64,000 bases of DNA. It comes from Phytoseiulus persimilis (lineage: Eukaryota; Arthropoda; Arachnida; Mesostigmata; Phytoseiidae). The notes under the pieces were generated by a model that saw nothing but the letters and a program-made list of their open reading frames with translations, was not told where the DNA came from and ran no database searches. Position 1 is the stretch's first letter; each line of letters begins with the position of its first letter. Made by a program: the position numbers and the translations under genes. Positions 24,537 to 37,500 of this stretch are shown here, piece by piece. The DNA is taken from assembly GCA_037576195.1 (NCBI GenBank), contig CM075101.1, positions 39,060,001 through 39,124,000 on the forward strand, written 5' to 3'.

Positions 24537-25403
24537 CAACAACAACGAGAACAGTAACAACAGAAGGAGCCTCAACAACGGGTCGACCGACTTCAAATGA
24601 ACATATTTTCCGGATTATTTACTCTCGCCGATTGAAGCGTCCATTGTTGAATACAGTAGGCGGTAGTGCGGTGGCTTCTCTCAATGCTCCGTCGCTTCTC
24701 TCCTACTTTTTCCTACGAAGGGCGACTTCGACGATTTACTCCCTCCAGGCGTATATGTCGAGGCCATATATGCGCGGATCCGCGAGCACACTCAGATAAA
24801 CACACGCAACAACCTAAATATTCTGCGGCGGAGTTCAAAAAGCTGGCTGCGTCAATTCTCCAATGGCTTTGTGGTCTCGGTCGACTATTGCAACCGAATT
24901 GAGTCGGAGTCAAAGTTGTCGGTCGAGCTCGGAGCTGCAAGCTCGCACGAAGACGACCGCCACGCTGATGCAGACTTCCAAATGCAACAACGATCAGTAA
25001 AATTATATGAGCTGCAACCACGCCACCGGGGAGGGCTCCGTTGTGCGAGAAAACAAGGAGCAGCGCGAGGAGAACGAAAAGGAGCGCGAAATTTGAAGGA
25101 AGGGGTCTATGTTGTTGTTTAGAGCTAATCTAGCCATTCAAGAATGAACGAACGAACGAATGAACGCCGTGCCGATGGGAAGCGGGAGCTTAGTACTTAT
25201 CGGGCCAAGACACACCCTGGAGCCGCCCGCCTGCCCGCCGACTGAATTATGTGATTGAATATGAACCAAACCGTCGCTACCGCAGCTGCTCCTGCTGCTC
25301 TTGGATCTATGCGGCGGTGCTGCTGCTGCCAACGACATCACCGCCAATGAGATTAGTTTCTTCAGGAAAAGCATCTTCCACTCCCCTTCCTCCATCTCCC
25401 CAC

Positions 25404-25839
25404 GTCACCTCCAACGCGGTAAGCGCTCCCGCGTGTCTCTTGCTGCTTCCGCAGAAACTGTTCATCATTGCTCTCGGCGATGACCAACTCTTCTGACGCC
25501 GCCATGCAAACCTGCATCAGCCGATCGCTCCGTTCGAGAGTCATATCTGGGCAACAAAGTCGGAATTCTCGGAGCAACTTCGGAAGCGCACGCCACGAGC
25601 TAGAGTTTCCCCGCTCCACCAAAAATATCCATCGTAAACACATGCTGGCCACGCACAGGGAGCATCTGTGATCTAGCACCGATCTGTGGCAACTGGAATC
25701 TGGGGCAAGTCGAATGTGGAACTGGCAATACTGCTGGACATCGCTGAGTCCACCTGTAGGTGTCCGGTTAGTTCCAGATCTGCCTGCCTCTCGGATGAGT
25801 GACCAAAGGCAGAAAGCCTCGGAGGGGAGGTTGAACACC
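25404..25839 (-). CDS. Hypothetical exon with a helical segment
   Basis: Minus-strand open frame entered after TTTTACCAGACAG (about 25839) and left at GGAG|GTGACG (about 25404). Its second half (LPKLLREFRLCCPDMTLERS, later AASEELVIAESNDEQFLRKQ) has strong coding codon use and looks alpha-helical. An upstream short exon (MTIRQILPGFMYLALSST.., donor AGCG|GTGAGT near 25926) is probable but does not join in the same phase. A second frame in the middle (QMLPVRGQHVFTMDIFGG) is also coding-like, so an undetected intron may interrupt this exon. Not recognised. Confidence 0.35.
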
Positions 25840-25949
25840 TGTCTGGTAAAATTCCTGGCACTCGGACGATTTTTTCCCTACAGTCCGTGAGTATCCCCGG
25901 TTCTCCCGAGATCATGACACTCACCGCTGAGAAGAAAGCAATCCTCACG

Positions 25950-28900
25950 GGAGCCGGTCGACGATAACGCTAAATACATGAAACCAGGTAGAATCTGTCT
26001 AATCGTCATCAGACTTCGATCGCCGCAGAGCCCAGACGTTACGCTTGAACAGTCCACGATTCCGTGTCCCGCTACCAATTACGCGCTACTGTTTTGTTAC
26101 AGCGCAAACACATCTGGCGTGAGGGAATGCTCAGTCGGCTCTCATGGACCGCCTGAAATCGTTTCACCCTCAGTAAACTCGGAAGGCATAGTTGCCTTCG
26201 TCGTCGTGCAGCGGCGGATGCGGTCTTCGTCGTCATCGGGAGCAGCCGATCGATGAGCAGAGAGCCAGTCCACCGAGCGACCCACCTACCAACTCTCGGA
26301 CCAATGTCGACGAGGGACACGACAAGTAGAAACGGGTAAAATACGATTTGTCCCACTGAGAAAGCGAATGAGCGAAAGCCGCCACCGAGTGAGCGGGGGT
26401 GTACGAGTGAGTGACAGGGGCCGAAACAACCCCACCCACTCGGCCGCCCATACTTTGCGAGCCGTCCATCGAGTGGCCGCACATCTATCTATCCATCCAA
26501 GTGGCGAGTCGACTTTACTCGCCGCTAAAACAGGAGTCAAAGCAAGAGGAGTCCCGTGGTCACCTGGGCTGCTCACGCGAGCATTCGCCACCTGGTCTTC
26601 AAGGCTCGAGTGGTCCTGGTCACCGCCTATACCGCTGTTCTCGACTAATGCCGCAACCAAGCCAGCGGCAACGGCGAGTGCCGCCAACAGCAGCGGCGGC
26701 AACAATGTGCTGGCCAATAGACAATGCAAATATGTTCATATCTGCGACCGAATAACACATATGACATGTGATCCTCATCTACATACGTATTGCTCGATCC
26801 TCATCTCTGATTCTCTGGGTTACTTTCACGCTCACTCGCCCGCCCGCCATCCCGCGTCTAGGGCTCTCGACTGCTTGTCTTGTCAAGTGGCCCTTCCAAG
26901 CGTCACTTCTACCCTCTTTCGGTGATGGCGAGTGGACGATTAGGGGGACGATCAGACAAACAAACGACCAACACTAGCCGACGACGCACGGACAGATCGG
27001 CCAGCCGTAATGCGTTTCTCGCATATGGACACCTCTACGCAGACAATGCACTCACAACCTCATTGGCTGAGGGAGCAGCACCTTTTCGGGGCTCGACAAC
27101 TCCCTTCCACGGAGACCTCGCTCCGAACCATCATCATCCGCCACCACACACGCTGGTGGGTTAGGACCCGGTGTCCAACGAAGAAACCTCCCCGAAACTC
27201 CCTGACGTGACCAGGATGCGCTCGCTCCGGATTCTTGCATTTGTACTCACTCGTTTTGAGTTCGACTTGTGCTTTCAGGGCTAATGCGCGATTAAGTCGT
27301 TCAGTGATTCGTGTCGCCTCGATGCCGCACACCTGTGAACAACCACAGATCAGGCCGGATCGAAAACGACGGCAATAGCGACGACGTCAACTTCCCCCAG
27401 CACGTGAAAGCGTGGGATATTTAACGGGCATTCCCACAGATGTTCGAACCCCGGATTCCAAGACTCGAGTCACGGACGGTTGGACGACGCAGTGGCTGCC
27501 GTTTTCTTCACAGCGTTTGCTCGGGCGCCCGTGTTCGCCACCAGGTCCAGGAGACTGGAAATCGATCTCGACCCATCGACCGTTCCACCTAGCTGCGGTC
27601 ATCGAAGCAGGCAAGGCCGCTGCCCGGAGTCCGCTGGGAGAAGCTCTCGGCCTGCACGCCGGCTTCGTAACTTGGGAATCGTGTCCAGCAGCTGGTCACT
27701 TCGATTGCTGTCGCCGCTGCCTTCTCCCCTGATGCGAAAATCAGATACCCGTGTATCGTACCATTCTGGTCCGCCGTTGACTCACGACAAGCGGTCGATA
27801 TTCGAGAGAGATCGCGACAGATGAAGTCGTGGTCACTCGAAGAGTCGCCACGCCGTTGAATCAGTCAACGGAGCATGCCGCACGCTGACCCAACGGCTGA
27901 TCGACGCTGCGAGCGCGCACAGTCCGAGGGAATAAGTGGATCAGATGAGATTGGCCAGTCGAGTTGTTCGACGGTTGCAAACACTGCTCCAAATTCTGCA
28001 TCGAGAGAACAATCTTAGACAGAAACTCCGAGATAACGAGGGTGCGCTTTAACGTGATAAATCCGCAGCGTACCTATGCCTAAAGCTAGATGTACACGTG
28101 CCTCCCTTCCATGACTGAGCTGCGATTTTTCGTCCGCTACGTGCGCATGATCGCGATTCCCCAAGGCTAATCGCTTCGTTCGAAAAAATGTTTGCACGTC
28201 CACGCAACATGTGCGCCTCGATCACACCGTGGCATGTGTACGCCCTCTTCCATTGGTTCACCAGCGATTCCCGGAAATTGACTTGATGAACGGAACGCGT
28301 TTGGAGACTTCAAATTCGAGTGGTTTATGGTATTTCAGGTACAGTCAACAGCCAGCGCTTGACTGTCCCGGTCTGGACAACGGTTAGGAGAAAACACTGG
28401 TTCTCGCCCGTCTTGGTCGGGTGTCGTTGAATGGATCGCAGTCTCTGACGTTATCCAGTTGACAACGGCGGTCGATGTTCGGACGTGTGGCTTTCTGTAT
28501 CCAACATAGTATCCGCGGAGCTGCTCCAAATCCAGATTCATAATTAGGCCTTTCGGAGTCGGGAACTGCCCGAGAGTTTCGAATCGGTAGGAAACACTCA
28601 GCCGCGAAAGGGACAAGAATTCCAAAAAAAACACATTCTGGGGGTCTCGGCATCTTACCCTCCCTCTCTCTCCCGGCAGGAGCAATGGAATGGCGGCATT
28701 TAACAAATGAGTCTGTTGTCTGCTTCTTGTGTTGTGTTGCGTCGCTGTGGCGGCAGCCGACCACCCTTTTGCCCCCCCCCCGCCAAGTCCGCTCTCCATA
28801 ACTCCAACCCTACCCCATTTTCTCTAGCTCTCTCCACGAGCTACGCCCTCTGAGTTTCCTCCAACCTCATTTTTTCTTTCCGCCACACCCTTCTACTCCC

Positions 28901-30370
28901 CCGTCCGCCCTTGGAATGAACAGTTGTGGCCGCGGATGCACAAACTCCTTTGCTCCCTCTTCTTTCACTTCGGGCCTGCCGAGGACAAGGAGTGAGGGGA
29001 AAGAAGAGGCGGCAGGCACAGAAGCAATGAGCTCGAGAATGCGGTAAAGGATCTCGGGTTTTGGTTTGTGTAGCTTTTTTAATTTTCACTTTTGATTAAT
29101 AAAGCTCCCGACAAACGCGATCTCTTCTAGTGCTCACTGTTGTTCCGCCGGCGAACGAGTTACAACACTCGGAGATTCTCACATTTGGCGAGACTGCATC
29201 CCGTCAGTTCCGTCTCTCGGCGCGGGAATGAATGGAGCGAATTAACACCTTGCCAGCAATCAACTCAAAAAAATTAAGAGTTCCTCCAACTGGCAGCCGC
29301 GTACGACCAAGACGACGGCAGCGATGGAGCGCTCCGGGCGGGGAGGATTTGAAGTTAATGAATCATGGAACGGAACACCTGGATGAAGGTTTGAACGAGC
29401 GGAATCGCGTGGATTCAACATGCAGGAAGCTGCACTGCACGAAGATGCACTGAATCGGGCCCGACTTAGAAGACACCGGAAGGGCCGGTTCGAGATCGTC
29501 GAACGGATGCGATTTTGCTGGAATGCGTCACTTGACGACTGAAAACTGCCGAAGGTCCTGGCCCTCGAGCAGTGATGGCGGGAGCAGAATCCAGCGGGGA
29601 AACCCTGGGTACCAGCCAGCCGGGGAGAGAACCAGCGTACGATCGTATGAGTGATCGTCATACGAGCACCATGGAACGTGAGCTTTTTTGTTCGCCTTTT
29701 CAACGGGTCTTGATAGAAACATGCACGTCTTCGCCGCTGGTGAATCCGAATCAGTAAACGAACTGCAGCGATCCGTAGCGCTGCAGTCGAAGTGTTGAAC
29801 TTGTTGATGAAAAATCGCTAACTTTACGATTCATAGTCACGATACCCCGCTCTTATGAACCTCCGCAGATTCCTCTCACCCGCGTGCCGTCCCACCAGAC
29901 TGTAGGTGGTTGGGGTTTTTCTCAGACATTTTTCAAAGCTCGCTTAGGACAACAAGCTCGAACCGTCATGCTTCATACGTTCGATGCGATATTTCATTCG
30001 CGGAGGTCAGGCCTGAGTGTGGAAACGATGCTGCCAAACGTGACAATCGCTTTACCGCCTCTGCGAATTAGCACTTCCTCCTCCGGGATGACCACACGAG
30101 CCTCTCCCCTCCGGAATCGTTTCTTGTCCTCCCGAGACCCCACTGTTGTTCTCTGCTTCTTCATAATTTTTTGTTCTGCGGTCGATTTTAGAAATCACCA
30201 CAATGGAACAACTGACCATTTGATGCTGCAGCTGTTGAAGAGCACACGTGTACGACATAACGGTGGTGGTCGGGTCCGCTCGAGACAAAACTATCAACGA
30301 CGACCTGATCGACAGTTTTCAATGCGGAGGACCAAAGTCCATCTAACTGCGCTCGAAGTCCTTCCCTCCC
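25950..30370. other. No confidently supported gene
   Basis: Many overlapping frames on both strands, mostly Arg/Ser/Pro-rich. A poly-C tract (10 C) is at 28772-28781. No domain, exon chain or RNA gene could be supported. Confidence 0.35.
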
Positions 30371-30371
30371 T

Positions 30372-30390
30372 CCCCCCCCCCCCCCCCCCC
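30372..30390 (+). repeat. Poly-C tract, 19 C
   Basis: Uninterrupted run of C seen directly. Confidence 0.97.
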
Positions 30391-30618
30391 ACCCATCCCC
30401 TCGAGCAGCGATGGCTCGTTGATTCGCTAGCTGCTGAGAGACCTCGGCAACATCGTTCGACTCTTGTCCGCTCGAGTCCTCGCTATTTCAGCTGTCATGA
30501 AGCGCTCTTTGGTTTGAAATCCGAGTTCACCTAACCAGGACGCCGCCCGGCTCCTTCCCTCGAGCTCGTGTATTTACTCCCGTTCTTCCCCCAGGACTAT
30601 TTTCTAGAAACACCAGAG

Positions 30619-31280
30619 ATGGAACGAGATCTGGCAGAGTCACTGCACAGTGATGAAGCGATACGCTGTTCAAAGAAAGACACTCACTTCACAGCGACGT
30701 ATGCCGGACAACTGGCGATCAATTGTTTGCAGACACTTGATGTATGGATTTGCTCGAATATGCGGAGTAGAGCTCCACCCAGACGGACCAGGGAGCGAGC
30801 AAGCGAACATCAATTTTCCAAACGACGCGTATGCAAATGCTGTATCTGTTTTCTTGCCAGTCCAGCTCGCCCCCTCGGATTCATTCATCCCCACAGTCGG
30901 TCATGCATTGCCGGGAATATTTTCGGACGTTGGCAAACACACGGAGCCACGTTTCTTCCTGCGAGAAAATCCATGTCGGCATTCCGCGGTCGGGACTACA
31001 AGCTCGTCGCTCCGACAACCTTAAAGATGAAGTTATGTCCGACGCTGCGGGGGCTCCCAACAGGCTTCCTCTGCCCATGTGGATTTGCTTCCAGCTCTTT
31101 TCATGTGAGTTTGAGTAGCTTTTTGTTCCTGTGTCTCTCTTCGAACCTACTTTCTCGTAGTACGACGCCGTGCCGAGAATCTCCCTGGAGGCCGCTCCTC
31201 CTCTCCTTCCCTGTCCCGAGCTCCGTTGTTTGTTGTACTCTTCCAAAAGGAGCAGACGTTCGCTTGGGGAGCCCCCGTAG
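30619..31280 (+). CDS. Hypothetical protein, two exons, 201 aa
   Basis: ATG at 30619. Exon 1 30619-31104 ends CAT|GTGAGT; a 56-nt pyrimidine-rich intron ends CTCGTAG at 31160; exon 2 31161-31280 ends TAG, all in phase 0. The protein begins MERDLAESLHSDEAI and has a Cys cluster (KRRVCKCCICF) near the middle. A second frame through about 30755-31015 (GVELHPDGPGSEQANINFP) and a third at the 3' end of exon 1 (DEVMSDAAGAPNRLPLPMW) are also coding-like, so the true frame may switch through unseen introns. The splice itself is more secure than the frame. No family recognised. Confidence 0.35.
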
Positions 31281-31765
31281 CCGAGCGAAGTGGTAGAACG
31301 AGCATCCGTAGGCTGAGCACTTCCTGAGGAAACCCGACTGGACATTAATCACCCAATGGACAGAACCGGACAATCCTTTCTCACGGGTCAGGACCTTCTG
31401 GAAGCAGAGGAAGCTCCCGACAGGCGATGGCGATAACGGTCGGCAGAGAACGCCACAAATCGAGGCTGGAAACGGGGTCGTTACGACAGTAAGAACGACT
31501 TCTTCCGATCAGGCTCCATCTTGTCGGTTTCTTCCATCGTATCGTTCGCCTGATCGAAGCCCCGAGTATATATCCTGAACTCTGCAGTTGAGGGCTTCTT
31601 GTTTTCCTTCCTCCTTACACTCGGATCGAGTCACACTCTGGGCGACAATTTGAGATACCCCGAGATAGCGCTCCGGAAAAATCGTCAGAACTCCTCGAGC
31701 GGATCTGGGATGTTCTCTATATGCACCGGTTCCGAATGCACCGGTTAAGCCAGGCTCCGAAACAG

Positions 31766-31962
31766 GTTTGGAAGGTGTGCGCCTTCTGTCTACTTTCGAA
31801 ACCCTTATTCGGCGCCTCTGTGTTCCGGCGAAAGATCGATGTCTGGACCGCTCAGAAAATACTTCTGTGAGTGCAGACGGAGCGGGTTCGTTCCGAGACG
31901 GCACTCTCAATCCCGACAAGCATGTACCCATAGGTGACTTGCTTGACGAAAAATGCTCGTAA
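31766..31962 (+). CDS. Hypothetical exon
   Basis: Open frame after the acceptor CCGAAACAG (31765): VRLLSTFETLIRRLCVPAKD, then a Ser/Asp-rich part, with either an in-frame TAA at 31962 or a donor ATAG|GTGACT at 31933. Codon use is coding-like. The opposite strand has a longer open frame (31509-32177) that looks less natural. No domain recognised. Confidence 0.35.
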
Positions 31963-32186
31963 ATACTGATGTGACCGGAGACAGAGAGAAAGTGAGAGAC
32001 ACAGGGGGGTGATGAGAGGGAGAGAGTGGAAATTAGGAGCAGGAAAGAAGATAGGAGTTCTTCTGTCCGGTGAAGAACGAATATCTGATCCATGAATCGT
32101 TGTGCGCGAAGAAGGACGCCAGCCCAGTTGCAATGCGGACGGCAGAGTTTAGAAGAGAAACACGACATCGAAGTCACTTCTGCGCC

Positions 32187-32678
32187 ATGGGATCAGGAAT
32201 TGCGGGAATCTCCGAGAAAATCTCGAAAATGAAAACAACTGCCCTCCGTGTCTCGATCACTATGGTGTTCTTGACCGCGATCGATTCTCGACAAGATCGA
32301 CAGCGCTCTGAAAACGAGGAAATTCAGAATAAAATACTGAGCTCTCTTCACGACGCGCATAGAAGTTCCCCTGCGCCTGAGTGCGATACAGAAGTCGGAG
32401 CGCCATCAGAATCGACGGAATTCCCCGCCTCCATAACGGTGAATGATGAGGTTCAGCGGAAGAAGTCACTCCTGCAAACCGTGTTCGCAACGATCCGCGA
32501 CAATACGGCTCGGTATGTCGCTATCGAGAGCCAAATATTGAAAAACCGTCCCAAGTCGGTTTTCCGTCGGTCGAGATCCCCACCCTTTCAACCCTCTTAT
32601 CCCCCGCGTGCACAACCTCTCCCGAATCTCGCTCACACAGCTTGGTCGGAAACGACGTTTTTTTTAGAGGATCGATAA
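32187..32678 (+). CDS. Putative secreted or membrane-anchored protein
   Basis: Open frame with a strong start context (GCCATGGG at 32187) and a second in-frame ATG at 32229. From the second ATG the protein begins with a classical signal-peptide-like segment (MKTTALRVSITMVFLTAIDS). It is followed by a charged Ser/Glu-rich region, a helical part (KSLLQTVFATIRDNTARYVA), a basic site FRRSRS and a Pro-rich tail. Length 149 aa from the second ATG, 163 from the first. A dibasic-cleaved peptide precursor is conceivable but no amidation motif is seen. The tail after PKS may be intron read-through. No homolog recognised. Confidence 0.4.
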   Translation: MGSGIAGISEKISKMKTTALRVSITMVFLTAIDSRQDRQRSENEEIQNKILSSLHDAHRSSPAPECDTEVGAPSESTEFPASITVNDEVQRKKSLLQTVFATIRDNTARYVAIESQILKNRPKSVFRRSRSPPFQPSYPPRAQPLPNLAHTAWSETTFFLEDR

Positions 32679-34079
32679 AAAATCTTTGCGGGGACGCCGA
32701 CTGCCGGAATCTACGAAATCGTTCAATAGCAGTCCTACCTGGGGCCGGAGCTACGTTTGAGGCGCGAGCACACAGATTTGGGGCCGGAGCCACCGAGGCT
32801 CACAGCGCTATGAGGCCAACACATAAAAGGCCCCAAGCAACGATAGTGCCGTTTTTGTTAGCAACGGTCCCGTCATACTCTCGGATTTCGACGTTTTTAT
32901 CCCATAAACAAACTTATCCTCTCCCAGCACATCGATACACATCTCTCCCCTGCTTAAGGACTGTCCACTGGGTTCAAGTCCCCTCGAGTTGGACGAAACC
33001 CGGCCGGAAACGGGCCGATCCCTTCGGTATTTCCAGGTATTCTGGAGCCCTCGGAACGGGGATTCGACGATTCGTTTTCCGAGCACGACGAAGCGTAGCT
33101 TGCGAAACCCCATATTCCGATCGGAGCTAGGCAAATCACACAATTTATACCACCGATCTGAGAAAACAATCAATCAAAGCGTCGCCGAGACCCGAACGAC
33201 CTTCGATTTGGTATAGAACTTGGCGATCTTGACGCACATTTGAGGATAAATCACCACTGAATTCTCTCGGAGCATTTAATCAATTCACAGCGAGACAGAC
33301 CCACTGGGCACTATGCCGCATGGACTCTACGCGCCGGCCAAGCTATGGCTGGATTGACACTAATGCGGCGACAACTCAGACAGGAAAATCGGCTGATCGG
33401 TATATGGGACACTTTCCTGTTCCCCGTAGGAGAAAGTGTCACATTGCCCGGATTACAGGACCCTGCAGAGCCATCCCCGTATCTGGGTTCAAGGAGCTGT
33501 CACTTTATCTCCGGGAATCCTGATCATCAGCAACAATCTCTCGAGCCATCGCATCCTGTCGCGGTCATCGCCGTGTATCTTGCGTAGAGGCCGAAAACCG
33601 CTTGCATCGAAAACGTCTCGGGGCCCCGACAGCAGCGTCTCGGTAAATCGGAACGTTACAGCATTATCCGTCTCAAAGAACTGGAACGTTACATTGTGGC
33701 TCGAATATCGAGCCGGGCTCCTTGAAACCCTCGCTGAGGCTGATTTGTGGAAGCTGCCGTCTAGCGCCCTCCATTCCGAAGGTCATGGAAAGCTCCCTCG
33801 TTCATACAACTTATTAGCCGAGAAACATTGTTTCTTGTTGATCAGCTTTCGGGGCCAGCATTCAGGGAAAGCGCAACGGTGACAAAACTTCTGCAGATCG
33901 TCTTAAAAATGCGTGAATCAACCGCGGTTATCGAAGCGTACCGGAAGTTTTGATACAACAGGTCGAGTTTTCCACAGCACGACACAGCGAAAACCAGCGG
34001 TAGAGATGAACCACTGAAAATGGAGTGCCTCCTCGATTGACGAATCCTCGGGATTGGGAGCCGCGCACGCCGGCTGAGC

Positions 34080-34205
34080 ATCTGCGAAAATCGCGGGGGA
34101 TAACCGAGAATTGGAAGGTCAAGGGGCATGGTGCGAGACTTCTTGGCGTTTTCCATGAAGTCCCCCACGAGCTCTCTCGAGAGGAAGAACTTCACGGTGC
34201 CTGAG
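34080..34205 (-). CDS. Hypothetical exon
   Basis: Minus-strand segment after a good acceptor (GATAGTCTACTCAG, about 34206): TVKFFLSRELVGDFMENAKK, then PLDLPILGYPPRFSQMLSRR. Codon use is clearly coding-like for about 40 codons; the frame stays open to 33842 but becomes less natural, so a donor probably lies near 34080. Not recognised. Confidence 0.35.
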
Positions 34206-34303
34206 TAGACTATCGTAGCTTTGAGTTTCTCCTCTCGTCCTCATGTTCGAGATCATACTCGAAACGCGACTTGTTCGATGTGTTTCGCCACCTGTGGGTG
34301 AGT

Positions 34304-34317
34304 GGGGGGGGGGGGGG
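34304..34317 (+). repeat. Poly-G tract, 14 G
   Basis: Uninterrupted run of G seen directly. Confidence 0.97.
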
Positions 34318-34519
34318 CCTATCGACAACTGAGGACGAAGAATGCTGATGCTTTCGAAAGAAGCCTCGGAGGTCGGTTTTGGTTTCGTCGCCGAATGTGT
34401 GTCAGACGAAGAGATCGAGAACAGGCCGAAAGCTCCCCCGGGGAGAGAGAAAGCGACACATATAGAGCGAAACACAGTGCGGCAGAGAGCTGCTGCTCTC
34501 CAAAGAGATCCGGTTAGTT

Positions 34520-37500
34520 GATGGCAAGAAGGCTATTCATCGATCAACGCGAGACGCGGACGATGATCAGGTCGACATGTCGTCGTCCGGCAGTCCGAAG
34601 CCACAACATCGGAGGTGAATCAACCCTTCAGCCGAGAGCCCGTTATGAAAATGACAGATTTAGCATCGGAATGACACGGGCCAATTAAATGAATGCGAGT
34701 TCCGGCGGATCTCCGTTAGCCAGCTCCGGTTCGACTCCCACAACCAGAATCGCATCCTGTCGGAGAAGGGTAGACAGGCCGCCGCCGCCGCTGACCGTGG
34801 TCCGCTAGCTGACCCAGAGACCGTCGGAGCTCCCGATTAGACAGACGATCCGATCCGGCTTCCCGACTCCAACGGATCAACACAGACCGTAAATCAAGGT
34901 GACCGAAGCGCTCGGCCAGTCGTGTCGTCTCCTAGCAGAATGGAGAACTCAGTCCGAGCTGATGCTAATTACGGATCCAGCCCTAATAATAATCAGCGGG
35001 CCGTTAACGCCGCTCCAATAGTTGAATTGTTACTGCTTGGTTGGCCGGATGATTGCCGAGCTTCGTGATCAACTCCGAGCGAAGTTGCCGCTCCGCACGC
35101 TCGGGCGCGATTAAGAGCGCAGCCGGGGCAGTTATCGAGCCACAAGTCTCCACGGACTCTCAAGTAAACTACATCTGAACGCCGTTCCACGCTTCCGATG
35201 CAAAGTCGAAGAGCCGAACCGCTTCCACTGACCGGAGCCGGAGGAAACAGACGGTGGTTGCGCTGGAGCCCACCTCTCAAGAGAGCGGATCCGAGAGGGC
35301 GGAGGCAGTGATGAGCTTTCCCGCTACCTCCTGGCGGGCTTGCTTCAGTGACTGCGTGTTCCACAATCGATTCAGAGGAGATACCTCGATCAGGGAGCTT
35401 CCTCGGCACCGACTGCGGGGGCTTCGAGTGATTTTCGAAACGCTTGCAGCGACTCGCTTAAGGACCACTCAAATTCGAAGTCCCGTCCCCCCCTCTTCCG
35501 CGCGTCTTCACCCCATCCTTCCATGATTCGATGCTCGTTTTTCGCCGATTCACCCGTCCCGCTCGCATTCGATTGCTCCTTGAGTTTCTCCCCGTTTTCT
35601 CTCTCAACTTGCCTCCGCCAACCCGATTGCCGATCGCTCCGAACAGAACGGTTGGACTGACACCAAGGGCCCTACCGATGAGGTAGGAGAAGATTCTCAC
35701 CTTGTTCGAGTGGCAACATCTTCGAATAATTGCCACCCGCCCGACTCGGGTCCTGCGCAGCAAAAACGCCGAGTTCCTGGAGTCAATGAGTCCCCACCAG
35801 GACGACGTCGAACGGCGAAATCGTTGACTGTTTTGCGCGGGCGCCATGATTCAATGACAGGAGAATATTTCCCGGTCCGCTCAGTGGTGAACCGTGAGCG
35901 AAATGACAGAACTTGCCAACACGGAGCTGCATGCTGCATGTGAGCCCGAAAAAGACGGCATCGCGACACCCGATTCAGGAAACTTCTTCGAGTCCAGGTC
36001 TGCTGGATCAAGGGCTCCTCTGGGCCGAGTTGGCGATCCCTGCAAAACGCTATTGTCGTTGTCTCTGTGAGAAGACGCGAAGAAGCAGCTCCCCGGCTTT
36101 GGAGAATATGTGTTCGGGGCAAAAACTTGAACTTTTCCGCCTCATGCTTAACCTAAAAAGGCTTCATGCTAATGTTCCCATCCTAATTAGAGCAGTGTCC
36201 TGCGGTAGCGATGGTCTCGCTCGTGGACGTGGAGTTGCTCATGTTTATGCTCGCTGTCGCAGTGTCTTAAACTGAGGACAACCAATAAAAAACCAACTGC
36301 TGCGTACCCTGGCCCCGCTAATCGTACGCCCGTCCACCGCGGCTCTCGCCCCCCCCCCCTCTTCGTCCGCTTTGAAGTCACTTGGTCTTTTCCTAACAGA
36401 GCACCGCTAGCAGCTCGGCGCCTAACCGACCGCCTACTGGATGCTTTGAGGGTGTTGGATGTCAAGGATTGCAAACGCCACATTCGCCGCCGTCGAATTA
36501 ATCTCACGACGACATCTTCGCGCATCAGTTAACCCTTGTCTCTTTCTTGTGGGGTCTCGGTTGTCTTTTTTTTTGCCTCGAGCTCGCATGAGCCAGTCAT
36601 CCAGTTAGCGCATACGACAGCGACCGAGCTGGCTGAGAACGAACTAATTACCAGACGATCGGGAATTCGAAAATGAAGCGTGTGCATGGCTCTGGCAGGC
36701 CATCACGACGACTTTGAACCAACAGCCTGCCGGCCAGCCGACCGGGCAGTCAGCCCCGTGGATCGATTGGCAGGCTCGACTGAACCTCTGCTGTGGTCAA
36801 CCTTTTTCAAAGTGCTCCTACCCTTCGCACTTCTCCGAGGGCCTGCCAGGCCAAGCCAGGCGCAGCCCCTTTCGGGATCCGAATTAACTTGTTTCGAGGC
36901 TTTCGAACTTCTTCAAAAGTTGGTCTCATACAGGTCGATGATGGCAAGTGACACGCTTGAGCGCGGGCTTGGGACGGATGAAAATCCCGAGATCGGGTGG
37001 TTCAAAGTGCTCTGACACCCAGTGGCGACTGTTCCGGTATCGTCCACCCAACTACACGCTCCCCTATCCACGCGCAAAACAGCTGGTTCCACCAGCCGAG
37101 TGTACAAGATTCTCAACTTCGAGAAGCGGAACATAGAACACAGGATTCCTGGTTTGCTTCTCTTTCGAGGGGTTTTCTCGGTAATTCTTTAGACTCTTCG
37201 TTTATCTCGAGTTATAGAGCTTCGCAAACCGTAGTTCCCCCATTTGGAACCCACATTTGAACTTTTCGGAATTCGATTTCCATTTGTCGACTATACCGCT
37301 GTCGCCATCGAGGGGAACAGAGAATCTCGCTTGCCACTTATGTTGATAATTCGGTGCATTCGGAAACCGTGGCCCGAACAACATCGCGGCACGCATAAGG
37401 AGAACACTCTGCTCCCACTTATCCGCGAGCGACATGGAATGAGAGTCGATCGACCGGAGAGCGCGCGAGAGAGCGGGCGCCGAGAACGAGGTGGGCACAA

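Noticed and set aside
27430-27455. GTTCGAACCCCGG on the plus strand, T-arm-like
   Set aside because: No matching cloverleaf partners on either strand.
31270-31330. tRNA-like string (GTAGCCGAGCGAAGTGGTAGAACGAGC)
   Set aside because: Resembles a D-arm, but no acceptor stem closes and no GTTCNAN T-arm follows.
31509-32177. 222-codon minus-strand open frame
   Set aside because: Overlaps two more natural plus-strand frames and has no splice or domain support.
34705-34740. GGTTCGACTCC resembling a tRNA T-arm
   Set aside because: The flanking stem pairs at only two positions and no D-arm or acceptor stem lies at the right distance.
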